This document shows positions 41,556-50,475 of a stretch of 64,000 nucleotides of DNA, one piece after another (position 1 is the first letter of the stretch; each line of letters begins with the position of its first letter). The stretch comes from Pseudomonas rustica (lineage in GTDB: Bacteria > Pseudomonadota > Gammaproteobacteria > Pseudomonadales > Pseudomonadaceae), in NCBI RefSeq assembly GCF_018336155.1, contig NZ_JAGYHF010000011.1:1-64000 (forward strand). The letters run 5' to 3'. A model generated the notes under the pieces. The model worked only from the letters and a program-made list of their open reading frames with translations. It made no database searches and was not told the origin of the DNA. Both the position numbers and the translations under genes were made by a program.

Positions 41556-42317
41556 ATGCCCTTTCGCTATTTCATCAAACAACTTCTATTGCCGCCCGGC
41601 ATTCTTTTGCTGCTGTTGCTGGCTGCGTGGTGGCTGCGCCGCTCGCGACCGCGATTGGCTGGATTGTGTTTTGCCATTGGTTTTGGCGGGTTCTGGCTGA
41701 TGAGCCTGCCGGTGGTTGTGCAATGGGGCGCGAAGGCGCTGGAGCGGGAGCCGCCGCTGGCGCGTGAGGAATGGGCGACACTGGCGCAACGGGCTGACGC
41801 GATTGTGGTGTTGGGCTCCGGACGTGAGCGTGGCGATCTGGCCTGGGGCGAAGACCAGCCGACCGGCGTCGGGCTTGAACGTCAGCGTTATGCGGCGCGC
41901 CTGGCCAAGGCCTCGGGCTTGCCGATTTTGACTTCGGGCGGCCTGCATTACGGCACTCCGCCGACCGAGGCGAAGTTGATGGCCGATTCGCTGCGTGATG
42001 ATTTCGGCGTGACCGTGCGTTGGCAGGAAGGGGAAAGCCGTACGACGTGGGAGAACGCCAAATTCAGCGCCGACATTCTATTGCCGCAAGGGATCAAACG
42101 CGTGGTTGTAGTGACGCAGGCGTGGCACATGCCGCGCTCGGTGTGGAGTTTTGAGCAGGCAGGATTTGAAGTGGTGCCAGCGCCGGTGGGTTTTTTGGGC
42201 ACTGATAACGCGAGGCCATTTGGTGGCTGGTTGCCGGAATTCAAATCGATCTGGCAGAGCGGGCAGTTGCTGAATGAAGCGGTGGGGCAGGTGGGGTATT
42301 CGCTGTTTTACCGCTGA
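41556..42317 (+). CDS. YdcF/ElyC family DUF218 protein
   Basis: A 253-residue membrane-attached protein. Two hydrophobic segments lie near the N terminus (about 8-26 and 34-54). The DUF218 domain follows: DAIVVLGSGRERG (about 87-99), LTSGGLHYGTPPTEAKLMADSL, ESRTTWENAKFSADIL and VVVTQAWHMPRSVWSFEQAGF. Members (ElyC, SanA, YdcF) affect envelope integrity or undecaprenyl-phosphate use; the enzymatic reaction is undefined. It stands alone and is followed by a REP pair that lies between it and the convergent lnt. Confidence 0.9.
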   Translation: MPFRYFIKQLLLPPGILLLLLLAAWWLRRSRPRLAGLCFAIGFGGFWLMSLPVVVQWGAKALEREPPLAREEWATLAQRADAIVVLGSGRERGDLAWGEDQPTGVGLERQRYAARLAKASGLPILTSGGLHYGTPPTEAKLMADSLRDDFGVTVRWQEGESRTTWENAKFSADILLPQGIKRVVVVTQAWHMPRSVWSFEQAGFEVVPAPVGFLGTDNARPFGGWLPEFKSIWQSGQLLNEAVGQVGYSLFYR

Positions 42318-42405
42318 AGATCAAAAGATCGCAGCCTTCGGCAGCTCCTACAAGGGTTGAATACAAATCCCCTGTAGGAGCTGCCGAAGGCTGCGATCTT
42401 TTGCT
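42318..42405. repeat. Inverted REP pair between convergent genes
   Basis: AAAGATCGCAGCCTTCGGCAG-type arms and CTGTAGGAGCTGCCGAAGG face each other around a short loop. It lies between the stop codons of the ydcF-like gene and lnt. Confidence 0.95.
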
Positions 42406-43929
42406 TTAAAGGGTTTTTGAGATCCGGCTAGCCATCAGTGCCCAGCCAAACAGTAGCAAACACAAAATCATCAGCGGCCACGAGCGGTATTGCAGATACG
42501 GCGTCAGGTTGTGCATCGGCACCACCTCGCCGTACAGCACACCCTGTTCAAACTGCGGAATCTGCTCGGTGATCTGCCCGAACGGGTTGATCAAACCGGT
42601 TACGCCATTGTTGGTCGCGCGGATCATCCAGCGACCCGCTTCCAGTGCGCGCATCTGCGCCATCTGCAAATGTTGCAGCGGGCCGATCGAGGTGCCGAAC
42701 CAAGTGTCGTTGCTGATCGTCAGCAGCAAATCACTGCGCGCCGACAGGCCGGCAGCGAAGTCCGGGTACACCACTTCGTAGCAGATGAACGGCGCAATCT
42801 GATAACCCTTGGCTTGCAACAACGCCTGATCGGCCGGGCCACGGGCGAAGTCAGACATCGGCAAATCGAAGAACGCGATCAAGCCACGCAGGACGTCCTG
42901 CAACGGTACGTACTCGCCGAACGGCACCAGTTTCTGCTTCAGGTAAGTGCCATCGCCTTCGCCGACCACGGTGATGCCGTTGAAGAAGCGTTTTTCGTGA
43001 CGAACCATCTCGCGGATCGGCACGCCGGTAATCAATGCGGATTTACGCTCGGCGGCGAAGTTGCCCATCATGCTCAGGTAGCCTTCGGCAGATTCCTTGA
43101 GCACCGGCACAGCGGTTTCCGGCCAGATCAGCAGATCCACCGGTTTCGAGCGGAAACTCAGATCACGGTACAACGCCAACTGTGCGTTGAGCTCGGCCGG
43201 ATCCCATTTCATGCTTTGCGCGACGTTGCCCTGAATCGCAGCAACGCTCAAAGGCGCGCCCGACGGACTCGTCCAGGCGTGACCCTTAAGCGCGAAACCC
43301 GCCACCCAAGGCCCGACCAACAGCACCAGACCGGCGACAACAAAAGCTTTGCGGCGGCTTTGCAGCAAACGCGGCGCGTTGTAGATCAGCGCAGCGGTCA
43401 GTGCCAGCACGAACCCCACCAGCCACATGCCACCGACCGGCGCGAGCCCCGCTAGCGGGCCGTCGAGCTGGCTGTAACCCGAGTACAACCACGGGAAACC
43501 AGTCAGGAACCAGCCACGAAACATTTCCTGACCAACCCACAGCGCAGCAAAAGCGAGGGCGTCGGCCAGCGGCGCTTCGTTGCGACGCAACCAGCGCGCC
43601 CAAATCCAGGCGGGCAGTGCGAAGAACCAGGCAATCGCGGCGGTAAACAGCAGCATCAGGAACCCGGCCAGCAGCACCGAAGCGCCGCCGAAATGGTGGA
43701 TGCTGTAATAGATCCAACTGGTGCCGGCGCCGAACAGGCCGAAACCGAAGCACCAGCCACGGCCCAGCGCCTGACGCGGGCTTAGCTCGCGCAGACCGGC
43801 GTAGAACAAACCGACTGCGAGCAAGGCCAGCGGCCAGATGTTAAAAGGCGCCAGAGCGAAGGTGGTGATTGCACCGGCCGCCACGGCCAGCAGGTTACCG
43901 GGCCAGCCGGGGCGGGTTGTCCAGCGCAT
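42406..43929 (-). CDS. lnt: Apolipoprotein N-acyltransferase
   Basis: A 507-residue inner-membrane enzyme that adds the third acyl chain to lipoproteins, allowing LolCDE sorting. An N-terminal block of membrane segments precedes a nitrilase-like domain. The catalytic triad is visible: Glu in LIWPETAVPVLKE, Lys in YLKQKLVPFGEYVP and Cys in IAPFICYEVVYPD. It is the last gene of ybeZ-ybeY-corC-lnt, a standard order. The several lipoproteins in this window depend on it. Confidence 0.97.
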   Translation of the reverse strand: MRWTTRPGWPGNLLAVAAGAITTFALAPFNIWPLALLAVGLFYAGLRELSPRQALGRGWCFGFGLFGAGTSWIYYSIHHFGGASVLLAGFLMLLFTAAIAWFFALPAWIWARWLRRNEAPLADALAFAALWVGQEMFRGWFLTGFPWLYSGYSQLDGPLAGLAPVGGMWLVGFVLALTAALIYNAPRLLQSRRKAFVVAGLVLLVGPWVAGFALKGHAWTSPSGAPLSVAAIQGNVAQSMKWDPAELNAQLALYRDLSFRSKPVDLLIWPETAVPVLKESAEGYLSMMGNFAAERKSALITGVPIREMVRHEKRFFNGITVVGEGDGTYLKQKLVPFGEYVPLQDVLRGLIAFFDLPMSDFARGPADQALLQAKGYQIAPFICYEVVYPDFAAGLSARSDLLLTISNDTWFGTSIGPLQHLQMAQMRALEAGRWMIRATNNGVTGLINPFGQITEQIPQFEQGVLYGEVVPMHNLTPYLQYRSWPLMILCLLLFGWALMASRISKTL

Positions 43930-43946
43930 TTCAATCCTTAGAGGTA

Positions 43947-44786
43947 TTACCGGGCGATTGGCGTGAGTCGCAGCAAATGAATCCGACGGCTGTCGGCGTT
44001 CAGGATGCGGAAACGATAGGCGCCGATTTCAGTGATTTCGTTGCGTTTTGGCAAGTGCCCGAACGCGCTCATCACCAGACCGCCGACAGTGTCGAACTCG
44101 TCGTCGGAGAATTCACTGTCGAAGAACTCGTTGAAGTTCTCGATCGGCGTCAGGGCCTTGATCAGGAAATCACCACTTGGCAGCGGCTTGATGTAGCTGT
44201 CTTCTTCGACGTCGTGCTCGTCTTCGATGTCGCCGACGATCTGTTCCAGCACGTCTTCGATGGTCACCAGACCGGCCACGCCGCCGTATTCGTCGATGAC
44301 GATGGCCATGTGGTTGTGGTTGGCGCGGAATTCACGCAGCAACACATTCAGACGCTTGGACTCCGGCACGAACGTGGCCGGGCGCAGCAGATCCTTGATG
44401 TTGAAGCTGTCGCCGTTTTCCTTGAGGATCAGCGGCAGCAGATCCTTGGCCAGCAGCACGCCCATCACGTCGTCATGGCTTTCGCCGATGACCGGATAGC
44501 GCGAGTGGGCCGAGTCGACCACGGCCGGGAGGAATTCACGGGGTGTCTGGGTCGCCTTGATGCTGATCATCTGCGAGCGCGGCACCATGATGTCGCGTAC
44601 TTGCAGGTCAGCCACCTGAATGGCGCCTTCGACGATGGCCAGCGCTTCGCTGTCCAGCAGTTTGTTCTGATGTGCATCACGCAGCAGCTCGAGAAGCTCC
44701 TGACGGTTCTTCGGCTCGTGGGCAAAAGCCTGGGTGAGTTTACCCAGCCATGACTTCTGCCCGTTGCTCGATCGATCTTCGCTCAT
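43947..44786 (-). CDS. corC: CorC-type CBS-domain protein (magnesium/cobalt homeostasis)
   Basis: A 279-residue soluble member of the CorC/HlyC family: two CBS domains (about 65-185; VRDIMVPRSQMISI and GVAGLVTIEDVLEQIVGDIEDEHD) and a C-terminal CorC_HlyC domain (about 195-275). It lacks the DUF21 membrane domain of larger relatives, as does E. coli YbeX. Such proteins are associated with magnesium and cobalt efflux and, more recently, with ribosome maturation. The gene is 5 bases after ybeY and 17 bases before lnt. Confidence 0.93.
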   Translation of the reverse strand: MSEDRSSNGQKSWLGKLTQAFAHEPKNRQELLELLRDAHQNKLLDSEALAIVEGAIQVADLQVRDIMVPRSQMISIKATQTPREFLPAVVDSAHSRYPVIGESHDDVMGVLLAKDLLPLILKENGDSFNIKDLLRPATFVPESKRLNVLLREFRANHNHMAIVIDEYGGVAGLVTIEDVLEQIVGDIEDEHDVEEDSYIKPLPSGDFLIKALTPIENFNEFFDSEFSDDEFDTVGGLVMSAFGHLPKRNEITEIGAYRFRILNADSRRIHLLRLTPIAR

Positions 44787-44791
44787 AGCGA

Positions 44792-45286
44792 TTACTCTGA
44801 ATCCTTTGTTGTAACGATAGGGGATGTTTCGGTTTCGTCGTCCGCGTACGGATCGGGATAGCCCAATTCGGCAAGCAACTCGCGTTCCAGTGCTTCCATT
44901 TCTTCGGCTTCGTCGTCATCTATATGGTCGTAACCAAGCAGATGCAAGCAGCCGTGAATGACCAGATGCGCCCAGTGGGCCTTTAGTTCCTTGCCTTGCT
45001 CGACGGCTTCGCGCTCGACCACGGCCACGCAGATCACCAGATCGCCGAGCAACGGGATGTCGAGAAACTCGTCGGGCACGTCAGCAGGGAACGACAGGAC
45101 GTTGGTCGCGTAATCCTTTTGGCGCCAGGTGTGGTTGAGCTCGCGGCCTTCTTCCTCGTCGACCAGACGAATGGTCATTTCCGAGTTAGCGGTGCGCTGG
45201 CGCAGGGCCAGTTCGCACCACAGACGGAAGTCGGCTTCACTCGGCGCGTTCGCTTCAGTCGCGATTTGCAGGTCTAGCTCAAGCAT
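44792..45286 (-). CDS. ybeY: Endoribonuclease YbeY
   Basis: A 164-residue zinc-dependent RNase for 16S rRNA 3' maturation and ribosome quality control. The metal motif HGCLHLLGYDH (H-G-x-L-H-L-x-G-Y-D-H) is intact at about 114-124. YATNVLSFPADVP and LGDLVICVAVVEREA complete the family. The start MLELDLQIATEA is chosen; it overlaps the end of ybeZ by 8 bases. An earlier in-frame ATG lies deep inside ybeZ and is rejected. The Asp/Glu-rich C-terminal tail is a Pseudomonas extension. Confidence 0.96.
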   Translation of the reverse strand: MLELDLQIATEANAPSEADFRLWCELALRQRTANSEMTIRLVDEEEGRELNHTWRQKDYATNVLSFPADVPDEFLDIPLLGDLVICVAVVEREAVEQGKELKAHWAHLVIHGCLHLLGYDHIDDDEAEEMEALERELLAELGYPDPYADDETETSPIVTTKDSE

Positions 45287-46277
45287 TTCGCGAGGTGTCC
45301 TTGGGTGCTTCGTCACGGTTTTCGAAGCGCTCGTAGGCTTCGACAATCCGCTGTACCAAAGGATGGCGCACGACGTCTTTCGGCTGGAAGTGCGTGAAGC
45401 TGATGCCTGGCACGTCTTTGAGCACTTCGATCACATGGTGCAGACCCGATTTGGTGCCTTTCGGCAGGTCGACCTGGGTGATGTCACCGGTGATGACCGC
45501 TGTAGAACCAAAGCCAATCCGCGTGAGGAACATTTTCATCTGTTCAACGGTGGTGTTCTGGCTCTCGTCGAGAATGATGAAGCTGTTGTTCAGCGTGCGA
45601 CCGCGCATGTAGGCCAGCGGTGCAACTTCGATCACCTGGCGTTCGATCAGCTTGGCGACGTATTCGAAGCCGAGCATCTCGTAGAGCGCGTCGTAGAGCG
45701 GGCGCAGATACGGGTCGATCTTCTGCGACAGATCGCCGGGCAGGAAGCCGAGTTTTTCACCCGCTTCAACCGCCGGACGCACCAGCAAGATGCGGCGGAT
45801 CTGTTCACGCTCCAGTGCATCAACCGCGCAAGCCACGGCCAGATAGGTCTTGCCGGTACCGGCCGGGCCAATGCCGAAGTTGATGTCGTTACCGAGGATT
45901 TCCTTCACGTAGCGCAGCTGATTCAAGCCGCGCGGGCGAATCATGCCTTTCTTGGTGCGCAGGGCAACGGAGGCTTCGGCGGGGGCGTGATTGTCCAGAT
46001 CGACCACGGCCGATTCCTGCAGGAACAGGTGCACCGTATCTGGCGACAGCTCTGAACCTTTGGTTTCCCGGTACAGGCGACGAATCAGATTTTCCGCAGA
46101 CGTGGTGTGTTTGGGGTCGCCGATCAGCTCGAACTGGTTTCCGCGGTTGCGGATCTCGATCGTCAGGCGCTGTTCGATCAAGCGCAAATGCTCGTCGAAT
46201 TGCCCGCACAGATTGGCGAAGCGGCGAGCCTCAAAGGGCTCGAGGATAAAACGATGTGGTTCTATGGGTGCGTTCAA
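45279..46277 (-). CDS. ybeZ: PhoH-like ATPase YbeZ
   Basis: A 332-residue P-loop ATPase of the PhoH family, the partner of YbeY in rRNA processing. The Walker A motif GPAGTGKTYLA lies at about 120-130, and Walker B with NSFIILDESQNTT near 214. The start is a TTG (Leu read as Met) at 46277, giving NAPIEPHRFILEP; no ATG is available near the conserved N terminus. An upstream extension would be hydrophobic and unlike the family. Overlap with ybeY suggests coupled translation. Confidence 0.94.
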   Translation of the reverse strand: MNAPIEPHRFILEPFEARRFANLCGQFDEHLRLIEQRLTIEIRNRGNQFELIGDPKHTTSAENLIRRLYRETKGSELSPDTVHLFLQESAVVDLDNHAPAEASVALRTKKGMIRPRGLNQLRYVKEILGNDINFGIGPAGTGKTYLAVACAVDALEREQIRRILLVRPAVEAGEKLGFLPGDLSQKIDPYLRPLYDALYEMLGFEYVAKLIERQVIEVAPLAYMRGRTLNNSFIILDESQNTTVEQMKMFLTRIGFGSTAVITGDITQVDLPKGTKSGLHHVIEVLKDVPGISFTHFQPKDVVRHPLVQRIVEAYERFENRDEAPKDTSRNA

Positions 46278-46376
46278 GGTCGTATTTAGCCGCCCTAGGG
46301 CAATTAAGATGAAATCAAGGATAACGCCAGAGGCTTGGGTGCGAAAGCTCTTAAATATTCCAACACCAAACACCGG

Positions 46377-46468
46377 CCTGTAGGAGCAAAGCTTGCTCGC
46401 GATGAACGGTCGCGCGGTCTGTCAGACAGATCGCGGCGCGGCCATCGCGGGCAAGCCTTGCTCCTACG
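46377..46468. repeat. GCTTGCTC-type inverted repeat
   Basis: CCTGTAGGAGCAAAGCTTGC and GCAAGCCTTGCTCCTACGG face each other around an inner GCGCGGTCTGTCAGACAGATCG palindrome. It lies between the miaB 3' end and the ybeZ promoter region. Confidence 0.9.
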
Positions 46469-46480
46469 GTTTTGTGTTGA

Positions 46481-47809
46481 TTATTGGATCAACGAGCCGC
46501 GCAGCGAGTGCGGTTGGGCCGCGTCGATGTGCACGTCGGCGAACTGGCCGATCAGGGTTGGATTGTCGCAGCGGAAGTTGACGATACGATTATTCTCGGT
46601 GCGCCCTTGCAGCTCGCCCGGGTCTTTCTTCGAATAATCGGTCACCAGAATCCGTTGCGTCGAGCCGACCATTTGTCGGCTGATCTCGAAACCTTGCTGA
46701 TTCAGGCGATGTTGCAGCGCGTTCAAGCGCTCCTTTTTCAACTCTTCCGGCGTCTCGTCAGCCAGATCGGCGGCCGGAGTGCCCGGGCGTTGGCTGTAAA
46801 CGAACGAGTAGGAAAAGTCGAAACCGACGTCGGCAATCAGCTTCATGGTCTGTTCGAAATCTTTCTCGGTCTCGCCGGGGAAACCGACGATGAAGTCCGA
46901 GCTGATGCAGATCCCCGGCACCGCCGCACGCAATTTGCGCAGCTTGGATTTGTACTCCAGCGCGGTGTGGTTGCGCTTCATCGCCGCGAGAATCCGGTCG
47001 GAGCCCGATTGCACCGGCAAGTGCAGGTGCTTCACCAGTTCCGGCACGTCGGCGTGGGCCTGAATCAGGCTGTCGGAGAATTCCAGCGGGTGCGAAGTGG
47101 TGTAGCGAATGCGGTCGATGCCATCAATCGCGGCGACGACGCGGATCAGTTCAGCAAGATCAGCCAGACGACCATCATGGGTCGTGCCGCGATAACCGTT
47201 AACGTTCTGCCCCAGCAGCGTCACTTCGCGCACGCCGTTTTCGGCGAGGTGGATGACCTCAGCGATCACGTCATCGAACGGCCGGCTGACTTCTTCGCCA
47301 CGGGTGTACGGCACCACGCAGAACGTGCAGTACTTGCTGCAGCCTTCCATCACCGACACATAAGCACTCGGGCCATCGATGCGCGGCTCGGGCAAGTGGT
47401 CGAATTTCTCGATTTCCGGAAACGAGACGTCGACCTGCGGCAGCTTGGTGATGCGCGCGGCGTCGATCATCTCCGGCAGGCGGTGCAGGGTCTGTGGGCC
47501 GAAGACCACATCAACGTACGGCGCGCGATCGCGGATCGCCGCGCCTTCCTGGCTGGCCACGCAACCGCCGACGGCGATCACCATGTCCGGGTTGGCCAGT
47601 TTCAGTTCGCGCCAGCGGCCGAGCTGCGAGTACACGCGATCTTGCGCGCGCTCGCGGATCGAGCAGGTGTTGAGCAGAATCACGTCGGCGTCTTCCGCGC
47701 GCGCGGTGACTTCCAGGGCCTGATGTTCACCCAGCAGATCGACCATGCGCGAGCTGTCGTACTCGTTCATCTGGCAACCGTGGGTTTCGATGTAAAGCTT
47801 CTTGGCCAT
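46481..47809 (-). CDS. miaB: tRNA-2-methylthio-N6-dimethylallyladenosine synthase
   Basis: A 442-residue methylthiotransferase that modifies A37 of tRNAs reading UNN codons. The N-terminal UPF0004 domain has cysteines in ETHGCQMNEYDS, NTCSIRE and VGGCVAS. The radical SAM motif C-x3-C-x2-C is CSKYCTFC (about 157-164). A TRAM RNA-binding domain ends the protein (about 380-442). It lies upstream of the ybeZ unit on the same strand, across a palindromic repeat. Confidence 0.98.
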   Translation of the reverse strand: MAKKLYIETHGCQMNEYDSSRMVDLLGEHQALEVTARAEDADVILLNTCSIRERAQDRVYSQLGRWRELKLANPDMVIAVGGCVASQEGAAIRDRAPYVDVVFGPQTLHRLPEMIDAARITKLPQVDVSFPEIEKFDHLPEPRIDGPSAYVSVMEGCSKYCTFCVVPYTRGEEVSRPFDDVIAEVIHLAENGVREVTLLGQNVNGYRGTTHDGRLADLAELIRVVAAIDGIDRIRYTTSHPLEFSDSLIQAHADVPELVKHLHLPVQSGSDRILAAMKRNHTALEYKSKLRKLRAAVPGICISSDFIVGFPGETEKDFEQTMKLIADVGFDFSYSFVYSQRPGTPAADLADETPEELKKERLNALQHRLNQQGFEISRQMVGSTQRILVTDYSKKDPGELQGRTENNRIVNFRCDNPTLIGQFADVHIDAAQPHSLRGSLIQ

Positions 47810-47942
47810 GGATTCGGGTCGTCACGTGATTCAAAGAACCCGGCATTATAGGGAACAAGCCCTCAGGTTCCTACCGCTGTGCGTCTGGTGGCTATGCTAT
47901 AGTTTGCGCCCTCATTTTTATCCCCGATGTTATCCCCCCGCC

Positions 47943-48272
47943 ATGACCAAACGCGAAGCTCCAATCTATAAGGTGATTTTCCTCAACCAGGGCCAGGTGT
48001 TCGAAATGTACGCCAAGCAGATCTATCAAAGTGATCTGTGGGGTTTTCTGGAAGTGGAAGAGTTCGTCTTTGGCGAGCGCACGCAAGTGGTCGTCGATCC
48101 GAGCGAAGAAAAGCTCAAGGCGCAGTTCGAAGGCGTGGTTCGCAGTTTTGTGCCGATGCATTCGATTGTGCGCATCGACGAAGTGGAACGTCTGGGCACC
48201 CCGAAAATCAGCGAAGCCCGTGGCGCGGTCGGCAATGTCATGCCGTTCCCAATGCCGATGCCTGAGAAGTAA
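47943..48272 (+). CDS. DUF1820 family protein
   Basis: A 109-residue small cytosolic protein. The family core IYKVIFLNQGQVFEMYAKQIYQSDLWGFLEVEEFVFGE occupies residues 8-45, followed by RSFVPMHSIVRIDEVERLG. The tail MPFPMPMPEK is Pro/Met-rich. Function is unknown. It is divergent from miaB, with a possible -10 (TATAGT at 47898-47903). The start at MTKREAP is chosen over a long upstream extension that would cross the promoter region. Confidence 0.9.
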   Translation: MTKREAPIYKVIFLNQGQVFEMYAKQIYQSDLWGFLEVEEFVFGERTQVVVDPSEEKLKAQFEGVVRSFVPMHSIVRIDEVERLGTPKISEARGAVGNVMPFPMPMPEK

Positions 48273-48290
48273 CAGCAGATCCTGGATTGA

Positions 48291-48385
48291 TCGTTCCCAC
48301 GCTCTGCGTGGGAATGCCGCCTTCGACGCTCTGCGTCGGTGACGCGGAGCGTCACGGGATGAATTCCCACGCAGAGCGTGGGAAC
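48291..48385. repeat. GTTCCCACGC palindrome, second copy
   Basis: ATCGTTCCCACGCTCTGCGT and the inverse ACGCAGAGCGTGGGAAC enclose inner CGACGCTCTGCGTC arms. It is the same family as 14739-14845 and lies between convergent genes. Confidence 0.92.
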
Positions 48386-48394
48386 TATCGGCGG

Positions 48395-48949
48395 TCAGGG
48401 AAGAGGTGAGAAAGGCGTACGCCCATCGGCGCTCTGCAGTTCCATCAGGTATTTACGGAAAATTTGCCCGAGCACCTGCGTGGCAGTCTCAAGGTCTTCG
48501 CGGGACATTTTTTCAGAGACTTCGTCAGCCGTATCCAGCGCATCTTCAGCGCCGTTGACCGCGGCCATCTTCAAAACGATATACGCCTGAATGTTGTTGG
48601 CCTGCACGCCTTCACCGTGGAAGAACATCGTGCCGAGTTTGAATTGCGCCTGAGCGTGGCCTTGCAACGAGGCTTTTTCGAAGTAGCTCAGGGCTTGATT
48701 GAGGTCGCGCGGCGCATTTTTGCCGTCGTAGTAGAACTCACCCAACTCGTATTGCGCTTGCGCATCCCCTTCGTCCGCCGCTTTCTGGCAGGCGGCCAGT
48801 GCCTGCGTGACGTCTTGCGGCTGAGTATTGAGGGTGCAACGACCCATCGCCGGGATCAACAACGAGTTGCCGCCTGCTTGTGCATGCGCGAGCAGGGGCT
48901 GAAGGAGCAACAGGCAGCCCAAGGCAAGGGTGCGGCCGGTGCGGTTCAT
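48395..48949 (-). CDS. Exported Sel1/tetratricopeptide-like repeat protein
   Basis: A 184-residue periplasmic protein. A cleavable signal peptide (LALGCLLLLQPLLAHAQA) is followed by about three Sel1-like helical repeats: ACQKAADEGDAQAQYELGEFYYDGKNAPRD, ALSYFEKASLQGHAQAQFKLGTMFFHGEG, and AYIVLKMAAVNGAEDA. Sel1 repeats mediate protein contacts. The role is unknown. The start MNRTGRTLAL is preferred because the signal peptide then begins at the N terminus. It stands alone. Confidence 0.88.
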   Translation of the reverse strand: MNRTGRTLALGCLLLLQPLLAHAQAGGNSLLIPAMGRCTLNTQPQDVTQALAACQKAADEGDAQAQYELGEFYYDGKNAPRDLNQALSYFEKASLQGHAQAQFKLGTMFFHGEGVQANNIQAYIVLKMAAVNGAEDALDTADEVSEKMSREDLETATQVLGQIFRKYLMELQSADGRTPFSPLP

Positions 48950-49174
48950 GGGAATCGACTTACCTCTGAAGGGCACGCGGACCCATCGAGGGATCCAATA
49001 AGCGCGCATTATGAAATAAGCAGGGCCAACCTTACAAAGTCTTTACTCGTTTTTCTGCTGCGCGGGGAATATATCGCCCACTTTAGGGGAGATTTTTAGC
49101 AGGAGCATCGGAAAAACAGCGCGGATGTAGGTGAATGCTGACGCTGGCCATAGCCAACGTCAGCGGTACGGCGA

Positions 49175-50458
49175 TTATTTCAGTGCGGCGAAGGCGCGTT
49201 CGGCAGCGTCCAGCGTCAGTTGCAACTCGGCTTCGCCGTGAGCGATCGAGGTGAAACCGGCTTCGAAGGCGCTCGGTGCGAGGTACACGCCACCTTCCAG
49301 CATCAGGTGGAAGAAGCGACCGAACAGGGCAGCGTCGCTGGCCATCACGTCTTCAAAAGTGACGATGTCGTCGGCGCCGCTGAAGTACAGACCGAACATG
49401 CCGCCGGCCTGGGTGGTCACGAACGGAATGCCAGCGGCATCGGCACGCTGTTGCAGACCGTCGAGCAGGCGCGTGGTGTAGTCGGTCAGTTCGGCATGGA
49501 ACCCCGGACGGCTGATCAAACGCAGCGTGGTCAGACCGGCGGCCATGGCCAGCGGGTTACCCGACAGCGTGCCGGCCTGATACACCGGGCCCAGCGGCGC
49601 GATGCGTTCCATGATTTCACGCTTGCCGCCGAAGCAACCGACCGGCATGCCGCCACCGATGATCTTGCCGAAAGTAGTCAGGTCAGGGTTTACGCCGTAG
49701 TAAGCCTGAGCACCGCCGAGGGCAACGCGGAAACCGGTCATCACTTCGTCGAAAATCAGCACCACGCCATGTTTGTCGCACAGCGAACGCAGGCCTTCGA
49801 GGAAACCCGGCGCTGGCGGCACGCAGTTCATGTTGCCGGCTACCGGCTCAACGATGATGCATGCCACTTCGTCGCCCACTTCCGCCAACATCTTTTCAAC
49901 CGCGTCGATGTCGTTGAACGGCAGGGTCAGGGTGTGTTTGGCGAACGCCGCCGGCACGCCGGCCGAGCTCGGTACGCCTTGGGTCAGCGCGCCGGAACCG
50001 GCCTTGACCAGCAGACTGTCGGAGTGGCCGTGGTAGCAGCCTTCGAACTTGATGATGCTGTCGCGGCCGGTGTAACCACGGGCCAGACGGATCGCGCTCA
50101 TGGTCGCTTCGGTGCCGGAACTGACCATGCGCACCATGTCCATCGATGGCACCAGCGAGCAGACCAGGTCGGCCATCTCGGTTTCCATCGCGGTCGGCGC
50201 GCCGTACGACAAGCCGTGTTGCAGCTGATTGCGCACCGCGTCGAGCACGTCCGGGTGGCTGTGGCCGAGGATCATCGGGCCCCACGAACCGACGTAATCG
50301 ACATAACGCTTGTCGTCTTCATCAGTGACGTAAGCGCCTTCAGCGTGCTTGAAGAACAGCGGGGTGCCGCCCACGCTCTTGAATGCGCGGACTGGCGAGT
50401 TCACGCCACCGGGAATGTGTTTCTGGGCGTTGGCAAACAGGGTTTCGGAACGAGACAT
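49175..50458 (-). CDS. hemL: Glutamate-1-semialdehyde 2,1-aminomutase
   Basis: A 427-residue PLP enzyme that makes 5-aminolevulinate, the first dedicated tetrapyrrole precursor via the C5 route. The PLP lysine is in TTFGKIIGGGMPVGCFGG (about 265), and the gatekeeping loop GTLSGNPLAMAAG follows. The N terminus SETLFANAQKHIPGGVNSPVRAF is typical. It is the last gene of thiD-thiE-hemL; this order is common in Pseudomonas. Heme and B12 demand (B12 for EutBC) links loosely to it. Confidence 0.98.
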   Translation of the reverse strand: MSRSETLFANAQKHIPGGVNSPVRAFKSVGGTPLFFKHAEGAYVTDEDDKRYVDYVGSWGPMILGHSHPDVLDAVRNQLQHGLSYGAPTAMETEMADLVCSLVPSMDMVRMVSSGTEATMSAIRLARGYTGRDSIIKFEGCYHGHSDSLLVKAGSGALTQGVPSSAGVPAAFAKHTLTLPFNDIDAVEKMLAEVGDEVACIIVEPVAGNMNCVPPAPGFLEGLRSLCDKHGVVLIFDEVMTGFRVALGGAQAYYGVNPDLTTFGKIIGGGMPVGCFGGKREIMERIAPLGPVYQAGTLSGNPLAMAAGLTTLRLISRPGFHAELTDYTTRLLDGLQQRADAAGIPFVTTQAGGMFGLYFSGADDIVTFEDVMASDAALFGRFFHLMLEGGVYLAPSAFEAGFTSIAHGEAELQLTLDAAERAFAALK

Positions 50459-50475
50459 GATCGGGCTCTCAATCT

